NCBI RefSeq assembly: GCF_025602895.1
Contig: NW_026516282.1
Coordinates: 62,001-126,000, forward strand
Source of the DNA: Polychytrium aggregatum
Lineage: Eukaryota; Chytridiomycota; Chytridiomycetes; Polychytriales
DNA: 64,000 bases
Direction: 5' to 3'
Shown one piece after another: positions 30,505 through 40,500 of this stretch; positions within the stretch are counted from its first letter, which is position 1; each line of letters opens with the position of its first letter. A program made the translations under genes and the position numbers. Below the pieces are notes generated by a model, which was given only the letters and a program-made list of their open reading frames with translations, was not told the DNA's origin and ran no database searches.

Positions 30505-31173
30505 CTGGTGGCGGCGATGTCAGGGGATTGGCGGGCCGAGCGAGCGGGGTGCGAGTACATTGCTAAGATTAGAGTCAGATGTAGTGAGGCATAGGCAGAA
30601 GAACAACGAGAGACAACGAGGCATGGCGAAAGCCAGTCCGCAGCGCAGCCCACGACAGCAGACCAAGCCAAGCCTGGTGGAGGTTGCCAGGGGATGGACA
30701 TTGCACCTGATCCATGGGCGGGTGTGGGGATTGGGAGCTGGTTTCCGGTCCTTTCGAGGAGCGATGTCCACGAGGACGATTGTTCGGCTGCAGCCATGAG
30801 GAATGCGTCGATGAGGTGCGATGAGGTGCGATGAGGAACGAAGGATGAGCGCCGTGGCCGATGGACCGAAAGCGATGAGGCAGGTGGGGGGAGGGCGAAA
30901 GCCTCGTCCAGAAACAGGACTGCACCTTGGACCGGAACCCCACCTGGAACACGGCTGTCCTCCCGAGTGGGGGATCGAAAGCGGCAATGGTCTTTGGTTG
31001 GCGCGGTAGAAAGGTGGGGCGGGGCAAAACCGGAAAGGCGTCCAAACCGACGCCGATACTTTCCCAGACAAGGCGGGCAATTCATCTCCATCCCCGAGGT
31101 CAGCCCATGGCTCCAATATCTCTGCGGTCAATCGTCAATTCTCACGGGGATTACTCGTCCATGTTGGCGCGAG
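30505..31173. other. Upstream of the channel gene, 3' flank of the IQANK1-like gene
   Basis: Probably contains the missing first exon of the channel (a minus-strand MYSHPARSARQSPDI frame near 30560 is one candidate). Short GCGATGAGGT repeats occur near 30810-30840. Nothing else supported. Confidence 0.4.
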
Positions 31174-31932
31174 TCACTCGTCAATGCACACGGGGATCAT
31201 TTCGCCAAGCGGCAGGGCCTTCTCAAGATACTCCCTATAGTCCTCTTTGGCAAATGTCGTCGTCACGACAACGCAGAACTCGGGGCGGCAGAGAAAACAC
31301 CCTGTATCCATGTCCTCGTCGCGCACGACAGAGCGCCAGTATCGCTCCTCGTGGAAGCGCCGGCCCCCCTCGACCAAGAGATCGGCAGTCGGGAAGGTCG
31401 TTGGCCCCGTGAACTTGCTCTGGAAGTCGACGGCGGTGTTGGCCATGCGGATGACCAGCGTCTTGCCGTACTTCATTGCGCTGACGAGCGTCCGGCGCAT
31501 TTCCTCGAGCGCCTGCGCGAGATCCATGGTTTTCTGGATCGATACTTGCGAGAGGAACTTCTTGGCATCCACAAAGAGCCCGCCGTATTCGCTCGCGTAC
31601 GTGAAGAAGGCGTCGGTGTGTCCTGCCCTGTCGAGGATCAGGGGCGTGTATGGCCGCACAGGATGCGTGAGGATGGGCTTGATCGCATCGACGAGTCCTT
31701 GGAGCTGGATGCGGCGCAGGCCGGTCTCAAGCGGCACAGATGCTTTCGCAGAGTCGTCGGCGGGTGAGTCGATTTTGGGCGTGCGGCTGCTGGCGGGTGG
31801 CTCATGGCTCTCATGGGCACGGTGTCGGGAGATCTCGGGCGGGCCGGCTTTGGGTGGCCTGGGGGCTGGGTTCTTGTGGGGTTTGGGCGCGACTTTGGCC
31901 GACAATGCGGGTGCCCCAGCCTTCTTGCTCAT
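31174..31932 (-). CDS. IQANK1 C-terminal-domain-like protein
   Basis: A single exon of 252 aa. A Lys/Pro/Ala-rich N-terminus (MSKKAGAPALSAKVAPKPHK) is followed from about residue 70 by a compact globular domain: LQGLVDAIKPILTHPVRPYT, PLILDRAGHTDAFFTYASEY, DAKKFLSQVSIQKTMDLAQA, KTLVIRMANTAVDFQSKF and RPEFCVVVTTTFAKEDYREY. This reminds me of the C-terminal part of IQ-motif/ankyrin protein IQANK1, a protein found in flagellated eukaryotes. Neither IQ motif nor ankyrin repeats are visible here. A flagellum-linked role would suit a zoosporic fungus but is speculation. Confidence 0.5.
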   Translation of the reverse strand: MSKKAGAPALSAKVAPKPHKNPAPRPPKAGPPEISRHRAHESHEPPASSRTPKIDSPADDSAKASVPLETGLRRIQLQGLVDAIKPILTHPVRPYTPLILDRAGHTDAFFTYASEYGGLFVDAKKFLSQVSIQKTMDLAQALEEMRRTLVSAMKYGKTLVIRMANTAVDFQSKFTGPTTFPTADLLVEGGRRFHEERYWRSVVRDEDMDTGCFLCRPEFCVVVTTTFAKEDYREYLEKALPLGEMIPVCIDE

Positions 31933-32159
31933 GGTTCTTCTTGGGCGGATGGGAGAGAAGGATGAGCGTAACGTCGCTTGACAGACGGATGCAGCGCATC
32001 GCGAATGCGAGACTCAAGCAGTCGGCGTGATTGATGCGCACATTGTCTCCAGGGCGATGGTCTCCTCACTTCCCCGCGCGCCACTGTCTGATGAAACGAC
32101 AGGTGTATTGTCAATGCGATCTGACAGAACCCAGGCAGAGAATGGCTATGCAAGAACAG

Positions 32160-34730
32160 CTAGAAGGGCGCGGGCGAGAACGACGGCAGGGACGGATTTG
32201 AGTACTTGGATGGATGGCCGTCGAGCAGAATGCAGTGGTCGTGGATGACTTGCAGGGCCTTGGCGGCCTTGCTGCATTTGACGACGACCGAGATGTTGGT
32301 TTCGGGGTATCCCTGGGAGATCATCTCGACGTTGATCTGGTCGACGGGAGTTGGGGACCGCGCGAAGAAGGGTCCGGGAGCGGGTTAAGCTTGAATAGCT
32401 GGTCGAATCGCAGAGTCAGAGACTACTCCTCCCTGTGCACTGCCCACCACCCGACACTTACGTGGTTCCGTCCGAGGATGCTAAACACCATGCCAGAGAT
32501 GCCGACGGTGTGCTTCATTGCCTTGCCCACCAAGCTGATGATGGCCCGGTCGGGTACGATCGCGACGCTGCCCAACTTGCCAAGCTCCTGGACGGCGGGG
32601 CCCAGCTTGACCATAAGAGCGTCGTCGTCCTGGCTCTGGGAACCAAAGTAGATCGCGATCGACACGTTGATTTCCGATGTCGAGACCAGGTCCGAGACAA
32701 TGCCGTGCTTGTTGAGGACAGCAAAGACCTGCGACATGAACTCGTGCGAGACGTTCTTGCGGTTCGATCGCACTGAGACCACGATGATACCCTCCTTCAT
32801 CGTGATGGCCGTCGGTGGGTATGTTGGGCGGTCCGGGAGCTGCGTCCAGAATTCCTCCGGAGACTCCTCTTTGATGATGGACACCGACCTGGACATGTCG
32901 CTCTCATCGTCTCGGTCGTTCTCCTCCTCCCTGGGCTCAATCAGCGTGCCGCGGCCTGAGGGATTGAATGTGTTGAGGATGCGGATCGGGATGCGCTTGT
33001 CGATCACCTGGTCCATTGTGAATGGATGGATGACCTCGGATCCGTAGTATGACAGCTCGGCTGCTTCCTCGGGGGTAATGCGCTCCAGCAGCTTGGCTTT
33101 GGGGACCTTGCGCGGGTCTGCTGTGAAGATACCGTCGACTTCCTTCCAGATCTGGAGCTCACAGGCACTAGTGCCGACGGCAGCAAGCGCAGCGGCGAGG
33201 TCGGTGTATCCTCGACCGATGGTTTCGAGCATCGAGCCGGGGATGGGACCAAAGAAACCTGCAGCAGCCAGGGTGTGGATGAGTCTTCTACTACCGACCC
33301 AAGCGATGCAACGATGCCAGGAGAGTAGCACGGCGCACTGAGCTCGTCTGTGTGAGCAGGCCAGATACAGCACAACAAATACACACCCGTCAGCACGGGA
33401 ACTCGATCGCCAAAGTCTCCAAGCCGCTCTTGAAGTCGGACGGCGATGTAGTCGTAAAAGGACTGATCGATGGCCTTGGCATCGAATCGGTTCGCCTCAA
33501 TGATGTTTTCGAGGTTGACGTAGAATGCGTCGACGCCCTGGTCGCGCAGGGTATAGGTGAACAAGATGGCCGAGAGCTTCTCGCCGGTGCTGATGACGAC
33601 GTCCCTTGACTTTGGCGCCAGTTCGCCGATAACCTGGGCAATCGTGGGTAGCCACAGGGAAGTGTGAGACGTGGCGATGAGACGAGGCAGTAAGGACGAG
33701 ACCCGAGCAACGAGACCGAGTCCCAATCATTCGAGCCGGAAGATGCTTTGTCGGTACCACTGGGTTTGGGTTCAGGTGAGGCATGATGCGCCAACCAACA
33801 CCAGGCCGTTGCTGACACCATGGCCCAGCGAAACCTAATGGCTTCGTCGATACAACTCCGTCGACAAGGTGCCAGACGTGCGATAGTGCTTACCTGCGCT
33901 GCGGAGAGAAACTCGCGAATCCGACTGCACTCTGTCAGAATGAGGCGTTCAGCCTCGTCGCCGAGCTGTGGCGACCGGATGGCTTTTCGGATGGCAATGA
34001 TATGGTCGCGCTCGATGGCGGCCATATATCCCAGAAAGCGCTTCTGCTTGGTGTCTTCCTGGAGGGCGTCATTCAGGGCAGCCAGCAGCCTGGAAGGCAG
34101 ACAATCAGGGGTCTCAGTTTGATCCAGAGTGGATGGGCGAATGTGCAGATATGGATGCGCAAGCGACACCATCGCTCCGGCGGCGTTACCGGCTGGTTGT
34201 GCCTTCGCTCTTGACCTGCTTGCTCATGGCGGAGAGGACAACGATAAGGCGGTTCCGAACAACAGTATTCCTGTGAAGAGATCAGCGCCGTACGGACGAG
34301 ATAGGATCGGAGCCCGGTGAGCCGGAATGGCGATATGCGAGAGACGGACGGCCCACAGGACAGGCGCCAGAGAGACAGGAGCAAATACGCAGAGAGCCGG
34401 GTAGTGACGGATCGGCGGTGCGATGCAGGGTGGATCCATGAGGGCAAGCAAGTGCCCAGAATGGAGTCCACAGGCCACTGCAGATCAGAATAGACACAGC
34501 AGCAGACCGACAAGAGAGCGATGCAGCCGCCCTGCTTGCCAGTGCGGATGCAGACGACGACATGGTGAAAGGAAACACGCAGACATGGGTGAGCAAACGC
34601 ACTTTACAATCGCCGCAACCTCCAGGAGGCGCTCGCCCGAGCCGACACTGGTGCCGCCATATTTCTGGACAATGATAGGCCGGCCGGTCAGGGTTCCGGC
34701 AAGAGAATTGCTGCTGTGGCTCGTCTTCAT
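32160..34730 (-). CDS. Aspartate kinase (first step of Thr/Met/Ile synthesis)
   Basis: Multi-exon. It starts at ATG 34730 (MKTSHSSNSLAGTLTGRPII) with the kinase motif VQKYGGTSVGSGERL. Further exons are TVVRNRLIVVLSAMSKQVKS (near 34260-34180), then LLAALNDALQEDTKQKRFLG to FLSAAQ, then VIGELAPKSRDVVISTGEKL to DRVPVLTG. After another intron, GFFGPIPGSMLETIGRGYTD and WKEVDGIFTADPRKVP complete the catalytic domain (substrate-binding TADPR). ELSYYGSEVIHPFTMDQV follows, and then two ACT domains (GIIVVSVRSNRKNVSHEFMS; AIVPDRAIISLVGKAMKHTV). The last exon reads INVEMISQGYPETNISVVVK and ends at TAG 32160. ACT domains imply feedback inhibition by threonine, as in yeast Hom3. Confidence 0.93.
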
Positions 34731-35299
34731 GGAGACCGGGATGATGCGATCGACGGGGCGATGGTGATGGGTTGGCGGGGAAAGTGTGCCAACGACGGCA
34801 GGGGCTATATCAGGGATGCGGGTCCAGGCGGGTTCGGCGAACGCTGTCTTGTTGTAATCCTGACAGAATCGGCGTCCGGGTGATGCGGTGTGGATGGAAT
34901 GCGGCCTGTATCGGGTTGTGTCGGGTGATATCGGCCAGCTGCAGATGCAAACGAGGAGTCTGTTCAGGTTGGGGGCGGCAAAAAAAATGACGCCAGCGAG
35001 CGATGCGATCGCGCCATGATATGGGGCAAGGCGCACGTGCGGGCTGAGGGCTGTGGGGCGCTGCGGGGGGCTGGGACATGTGCATGTCGATATTTGGGAA
35101 GCACTCGGATGGGGGGGGGCATTGGCGACGAGATGGCGAAGCGCACGAACGACGATGAGATGCGGAAGCAGTAATGGATCTCATCAGCCACGAAGCAGTG
35201 ATGGATCTCATCAGCCACGAAGCAGTGATGGATCTCATCAGCCACGAAGCAGTGATGGATCTCATCAACCACGAAGCAATGTCAACCAATGAGGCGATA
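34731..35299. other. Aspartate kinase upstream region
   Basis: Promoter side of aspartate kinase. It contains a G-run near 35109 and the 27-bp minisatellite next to the miniature Fanzor element. No gene seen. Confidence 0.55.
35168..35280. repeat. 27-bp minisatellite, about 4 copies
   Basis: The unit is GATGGATCTCATCAGCCACG followed by AAGCAGT. Copies are near-perfect, with the last drifting (CAACCACGAAGCAAT). It ends 20 bp before the TA border of the miniature element. Confidence 0.9.
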
Positions 35300-35301
35300 T
35301 A

Positions 35302-35513
35302 CACTTTATTCAGAAAAAAAAACGGGACAACATAGCCGTTTCCATGAACATGTAGTATGTGCTGTGCTTGCGTCAAGCAAAGCCACAAGAAATAAAACAG
35401 ATCACTTTGGCAGCCTCCGAGTGAAGACCACCGGTCGCTCTCCGGTCTCCACAATCGACCTGCACACTGTGATCATGTTGCACGCCGCATTGACGTCGCG
35501 ATTCCACACCGTC
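35302..35513 (-). ncRNA. Possible orphan Fanzor guide-RNA scaffold in the miniature copy
   Basis: This is the same interval as the putative scaffold at 1098-1308, retained at about 97% identity. If transcribed leftward it would be followed by a different guide (complement of bases just below 35300). No direct promoter evidence; see findings. Confidence 0.25.
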
Positions 35514-35611
35514 TGGCGAATGGTCATGGCCAGCGCGCGATAACATTGGGTAACAAAATATTCGATGAATGGTCAAAAACCCGGGTGTCCCGTTTTTTAT
35601 TGGATTGCCTG
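35302..35611 (-). mobile_element. 310-bp internally deleted copy of the Fanzor-mariner element
   Basis: TA at 35300-35301 and 35612-35613 borders both terminal repeats. The left 210 bp matches 1098-1308 at about 97% (six substitutions, all transitions, plus two extra As). The right 97 bp matches 4630-4726 exactly as far as I can compare. The junction is in CCACACCGTCTGGCGAATGG, where the two parents share a few bases (GTCCGGC versus GTGTGGCG), so about 3.3 kb was lost at microhomology. What remains is the last ~37 codons of Fanzor, its 3' flank and the promoter-side end up to the transposase ATG. It is non-autonomous. Confidence 0.92.
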
Positions 35612-35613
35612 TA

Positions 35614-36136
35614 ACACCAGGAGCGATATCCGCCACACGGACATGGCAATCGTTCGGCTCTCGCTCGTTGTCGCTGACTCTGTGGATGCCGATGTTAGCG
35701 AACGATCGCCATTTCCCCCACTCACTCACTCACTCACTCGCTGGTAACATCCAGTACCGCCGATACTTCCTAACAACATACGAATATTACCGAACAACAC
35801 CAATACACCAATACCACACAATACACCAATACCACACAATACATCAATACACCAATACCACACTTACATCAATACACCAATATCGCTCTCGTGCCCATGC
35901 AGCCGTGTCGCTTCCCTGTCGCCCCATCGCTCGGCCTCGCATTCGGCCTCGCCAAGACCGTGCAGCGCGCCCGCTGTCCCTCCGCCGCCACTCGGGCTCT
36001 TCCACGATCGCATCTCGCATCTCGCATCTCGCATCGGCTTCTCAACGCTCCAAAGCTCCTCAGACATCGCCTGGCTCGCATCGCATCGCATCGCATCGCA
36101 CCTGACCTCGACCCACCCACCCGCTCGCTCGCCCCT
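35614..36136. other. Intergenic with AT-rich minisatellite
   Basis: Contains (CACT)n at 35720-35738, the ACCAATAC-type repeats at 35790-35886 and a CATCG pentamer run near 36080-36100. It forms the leader region of the next gene. Confidence 0.5.
35790..35886. repeat. AT-rich ACACCAATAC / ACACAATAC array
   Basis: Irregular tandem copies of CACCAATAC, CACACAATA and CATCAATA, very different in base composition from the surroundings. Confidence 0.8.
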
Positions 36137-37003
36137 ATGCTCATGAGCAACGCCCCACCAGAGTCGGACGACGCCACCCCCAATCTCGGGTCCATCATCA
36201 AGAGCCTCGATCTGGTCTCGTCGCTCCTCAACTCATCGGACAATCTGCGGCAAGCGCTACACACCCTTTGTGCCGTGATGGACTCGATCGTCGAGAATGT
36301 CGAGTCCCTTGGCCTTGTGCCTCATCCCGCTCCTGCGTCAGATCAATCAGCACTCTTGCCATCGTCCGTGGCTCTGCCTATCCCGCCGATCTTGACGCTC
36401 GATACACCCGTATCGGCACTGGCTGCCGTCGCTGCTGCGGCCGCCGTTAGCGCTGCTACGGCATCGATAGCGGCGAATCCGAGAGCACTGCTCGGGCCCG
36501 GTCCTGCGACGGAAGGAGATCCGTCCCAGTCAGTCGCCCTCTCATACGAAGATCAGCTCGAGTTCTGGGACTCGATCAACGACATATGGCTCCTCACTAT
36601 CCGCTCGGGCACAAAGTCTCTCTGCGTCGGTACCTTGGTCACGCCTCAGCTCACCGACGGTGCGCTGGCTGGAGCCGAGCAGCCATCTCATCCGATGAAC
36701 GCTGCCGACGCCTCGACATCGCTGCCGCCATCGCCCTCAACCACTCTGTCCAACCAGCCGTCCATAGCCGAGCAAACCGATGTTGTAATGACCGACGCCA
36801 TCAGCTCTATGACCACCAAGGACTGGGCGGCGATTCGGGAGTCTGTCAATGCCTGGGCCGACGTGCTGGAGTGGTATGGACTGGTGGACTATCAACTTGG
36901 GTTTGCAGAGGAGGAGATTGTGCAGGCGATCGATCAGCAGATCCTCAACACCGCTCTCCAGGACGGAGAGCCTGCCGAAAATAGCTCTGCCGCCTCGTCA
37001 TGA
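36137..37003 (+). CDS. Hypothetical protein with acidic helical C-terminus
   Basis: A 288-aa reading from the ATG at 36137 (MLMSNAPPESDDATPNLGSI); the upstream open frame is low-complexity and likely leader. A helical N-terminal segment (SLDLVSSLLNSSDNLRQALH) and an Ala-rich stretch precede an acidic conserved-looking part (YEDQLEFWDSINDIWLLTIR; WAAIRESVNAWADVLEWYGL; FAEEEIVQAIDQQILNTAL). I do not recognise the family. Confidence 0.55.
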   Translation: MLMSNAPPESDDATPNLGSIIKSLDLVSSLLNSSDNLRQALHTLCAVMDSIVENVESLGLVPHPAPASDQSALLPSSVALPIPPILTLDTPVSALAAVAAAAAVSAATASIAANPRALLGPGPATEGDPSQSVALSYEDQLEFWDSINDIWLLTIRSGTKSLCVGTLVTPQLTDGALAGAEQPSHPMNAADASTSLPPSPSTTLSNQPSIAEQTDVVMTDAISSMTTKDWAAIRESVNAWADVLEWYGLVDYQLGFAEEEIVQAIDQQILNTALQDGEPAENSSAASS

Positions 37004-37022
37004 CAAATCGAGCAGTTCTCCG

Positions 37023-37412
37023 ATGGCATTGGATGTCGGCATCCGGGGCCCTAGCCTCTGGCAAGAAGACCTTGACGTTTCTCTGGCGCCATCAGCAACA
37101 GCCATAGCAGCACAGGCAACACCGGCAGCGACACTGGCGCCAAAGGCAGCCGCTGCAGCGTTGCCGACTGCTCCTTCTCGCATCCATAATCTCTTTGATC
37201 TCATCTTTGGACCTTGTGTGTGGCCGCCGCCGCCGCCGACCACGCCTTTCCCCAAACCGACTCTCGAGCCAGACACACCGGAACTCCCGATGCTCGTTAG
37301 CGCTGTAAATACACTCGAATGCACTCCAGAAGCGACAAGATCATCTCGATTGCTATTACGGCTGCTTGCTGACACCGCTGCGACTGCGACTGTCGATTCA
37401 GGGATTAGGTGA
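37023..37412 (+). CDS. Possible small ORF or 3' exon, unknown
   Basis: A 129-aa frame (MALDVGIRGPSLWQEDLDVS ... FDLIFGPCVWPPPPPTTPFP), 20 bp past the stop of the preceding gene but in another frame. Composition is coding-like. It could be a downstream exon of that gene if a short intron spans the stop. No homology recognised. Confidence 0.3.
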   Translation: MALDVGIRGPSLWQEDLDVSLAPSATAIAAQATPAATLAPKAAAAALPTAPSRIHNLFDLIFGPCVWPPPPPTTPFPKPTLEPDTPELPMLVSAVNTLECTPEATRSSRLLLRLLADTAATATVDSGIR

Positions 37413-37502
37413 GCGCAGCTGCACGGGGCATAATGTCCCCAAGATCACCACCACCTCCTCTACCGATGCTTCGGACCACTCAGCCTGTCTGCGTCGCTGG
37501 TC

Positions 37503-40500
37503 TCAGAATCCCCATCCAGGCTTGGCGTTCTTCCGGGCCGATCCATCGCCATACATCTGGTTCCACTTCTTGAGCTCCATGAGCGTCTGCATATCGTCGG
37601 TGAGGGACGGTGGAACCTCCTTGAAGGCAACCTCGAAATGGCTCAGATTCAGAGTCCGTCCAGGGTAGTGCTGTTCGTCAGAGGGCTGGGGCGAGGAGTT
37701 TGATTTCACAGGGGCCGATCCGTGCTTGACTGACTTTCCAAGGCCCGATGTTGACGGCGCCGTCTGCAAGAACTGAGTCCAGTCGTCAATCTCGTCTGCA
37801 CGCTTGAGGACGTCGGCGGTGTCGTGGCCAGGTGCCTTTGCAGTCTCGTTTGATGATGCTGCATCGGCGGGGTCGGCCTCGAGCACGCCCCGCACGACTT
37901 GCTCCTTGACGCTGCTCAGTGCCGCAGCCACGCAAAGGTTCTTGAGATCACTGCCTGAATAGAACTGCGTCCGCTTCGCGAGCTCGGGGATCGAGACATC
38001 CGCAGTGAGGGTCTCGCCCCGCAGATGCAAGTCGATAATCTTTTCGCGCTGGCTCTCGGTGGGCAAATCAACTGGACACGGTGTTGAGCATTGGGGAGGT
38101 GAGGGGATGGAGCTCATGTCAGTCGATATCCAAAGGACCGCCTCGGAGCACAGGTATCCTCGATGGCTGTAGGGCCCAGTGTCACAGGCCTCCATGCTCA
38201 TCATGAGGCCTGAACCAGACCAAGAGCCAATCACGGGCAGCCTGGAAACCAACAAGCGCATGGGTCGAGAGAAATCGGTGTGGCCATCAGCAACATACCC
38301 AAGATCCTCCGCGGCATGCGCCGCAGAATCGCGTCGTCCAGGTCGAACGGCCGATTGGTGGCGCCCATGATGATGACGCCGCCGTTGTTGGAGTTGAGTC
38401 TGCAGAGAGATGCAAAGGGGTGGATCAGCATCCAGGTTTCCATGCCGAGTATACTTGGCGTCGGAGTGCTTTTCATACACACACGCTGGATGGCCAGCGA
38501 CACCGATGATGTGCTGCTGGCGGAAGCACCCGGTCAACTTACCCGTCCCATTCGCTCATAAACTCGTTGATGATTTCTCTCCGACTGGAGTTGGAGCCGT
38601 CGCTGCGACGGGCCCCAAAGAGGGCATCGACTTCATCCAGGAACACCACGCAGGGTGCTAGCTTCCTGGCCAGAGTGAAGATGGCCCGAACGTTCTTTTC
38701 GCCCTCGCCAACATACTTGTCAAAGACATCGCTGAGCGAGACGTTCATAAACCGAGCACCGCCACTCTTAGCGACGGCTTTGGCCAGCCTGCGGAGGGCC
38801 AGGGTGTATGAGACACGCCAACGTTAGCCCACGGTGATCTTGGTAGTCGGTTGCAATCAAAGGGAGCCCTCGCGGCACACCGCTCCCACTTGGACACATC
38901 TGGCTGCTGGATCAGTCACCACGACGTGGCCCAGAGCCAAGAAGCCCAATCGATGGCTGATGGCTGATGGTTGATGAGTGATGGTCAGTGATCGATGCTC
39001 CCGCTCTATCGCTGTACGTACATGGTTTTGCCGGTGCCAGGAGGACCAAACAAGAGGACACCGTTGATCGAATGACGCCCGAGAATGCCGTTCTGGAAGT
39101 GGTGGGGTTGCAGGAGCGGCAGTGTCACCAGCGTCTGCAGCGCCAGCTTGGTCGGGGCAGGGAGAACCATGTCCTTGAATCCCACAGGGATAGTGTCTAT
39201 GAGAGACCGCATCACACGAGTCAGCAACCGGGGTCTATACAGAAGATATGCATCCGGATGCTTCACTCTCCCACCGATCTACGAGTTTGCTTTGTCTTGG
39301 ATGTGCTCTGTACCTGCGTCCACAACAGTTGCAAGTAGCTTCTTCTCGTATGTGGAGAGCTTGTGTCCTTGGCGCTCGAGCAGTTTCTTGATGCTCTTGG
39401 AGCCCGCTGGGCGACTACCTGGCGCTCCAGACGGCTTGGATGTCTGCGAAGTTGATTCTGTCTCGCGCGACGCTCCGAGTCCGTCGGTCGGTATGGGGTC
39501 GTTGGGATGGGTCGTGGTCTGCGAGGGTGAATGAGCGCCGGGGACGGGTGTGCCGTCAACACGCTCCTCCTGCTCCAGACCTTCATCGTTTTCGGTGATG
39601 GTTCCCTTGATGTTGCGAGGAAGATGGGCACCTTCGCTGTGTTCGGACGAGGCTGCCGTCGAATCCACGAGGATGGTGTTGTATGCGCCACCACTTCCCG
39701 AGTCCGAATCGCCGTCGTTGTCGCCGCCATCCAGGCTCGATGCCGCCACATGGTCGCCAACCTTGAGATAGAGTTGATCCTTTTGGTACAACCGCAGAGC
39801 TTGGAGCAGGTGGATGCTGGTCAGGTCCAGCGGCTCACGCCAAGTGTCCCACTGCAGTCCGCCAGAAAGCAGGGCGTCCACGATGGCCAAGCGCTCGCCG
39901 ATGGCGATGCGGATCCACTCTTCCATCTCGCCCGCAGTCCAGACTCGCTCCTGCAGCTGCACAAAGATCTCGTCGATTTCCTTCGAAACCGTCACAGGAG
40001 ATCGGCCGCTGCTGGCGCGATGCTGCGTGCTGCGCTCCGAGACAGCCGATGACGAGTCGGTGGCTCGATTGGAGGCATGGGCGGCGTCGGCCGTGTTGTT
40101 GCGCACGAACTGGTCCACAAGCAGGTCGGCGTCGTGCTCCCGGAACTCGCGGAGGCGGATGCCGCGCTCGGAGCAGACGAATCGCAGGTTCTGTAGATTG
40201 ACTGTGAGGATTCGCTTTTTCTCGTCGACATCGAGGCTCTTGAGCCAGGCGATGAGGGGCTGCTCCTCGCGGTTGATGTTGGACTCTAGTGGCTGCGGCT
40301 GCGGCGGTCGGGCTGAGGATTCTGGGTCGGCCTCGCTTTGCGACGACGGACGCGGGTTGTTTGCGGGATCGAGTAGATGCAGCAGAGGCGGCGCTGGCGG
40401 GGGCACCTTCACCTTGGAAAAGACCTCGGTGAGATGGTCGACAGGCGAGTCGAACATGATCTCGTCCGTCCAGAGATTCTCAACATCTCTCCTGCCAAGT

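Noticed and set aside
35168-35280. CRISPR-like array
   Set aside because: Units are contiguous with no unique spacers; it is a minisatellite in a eukaryotic genome.
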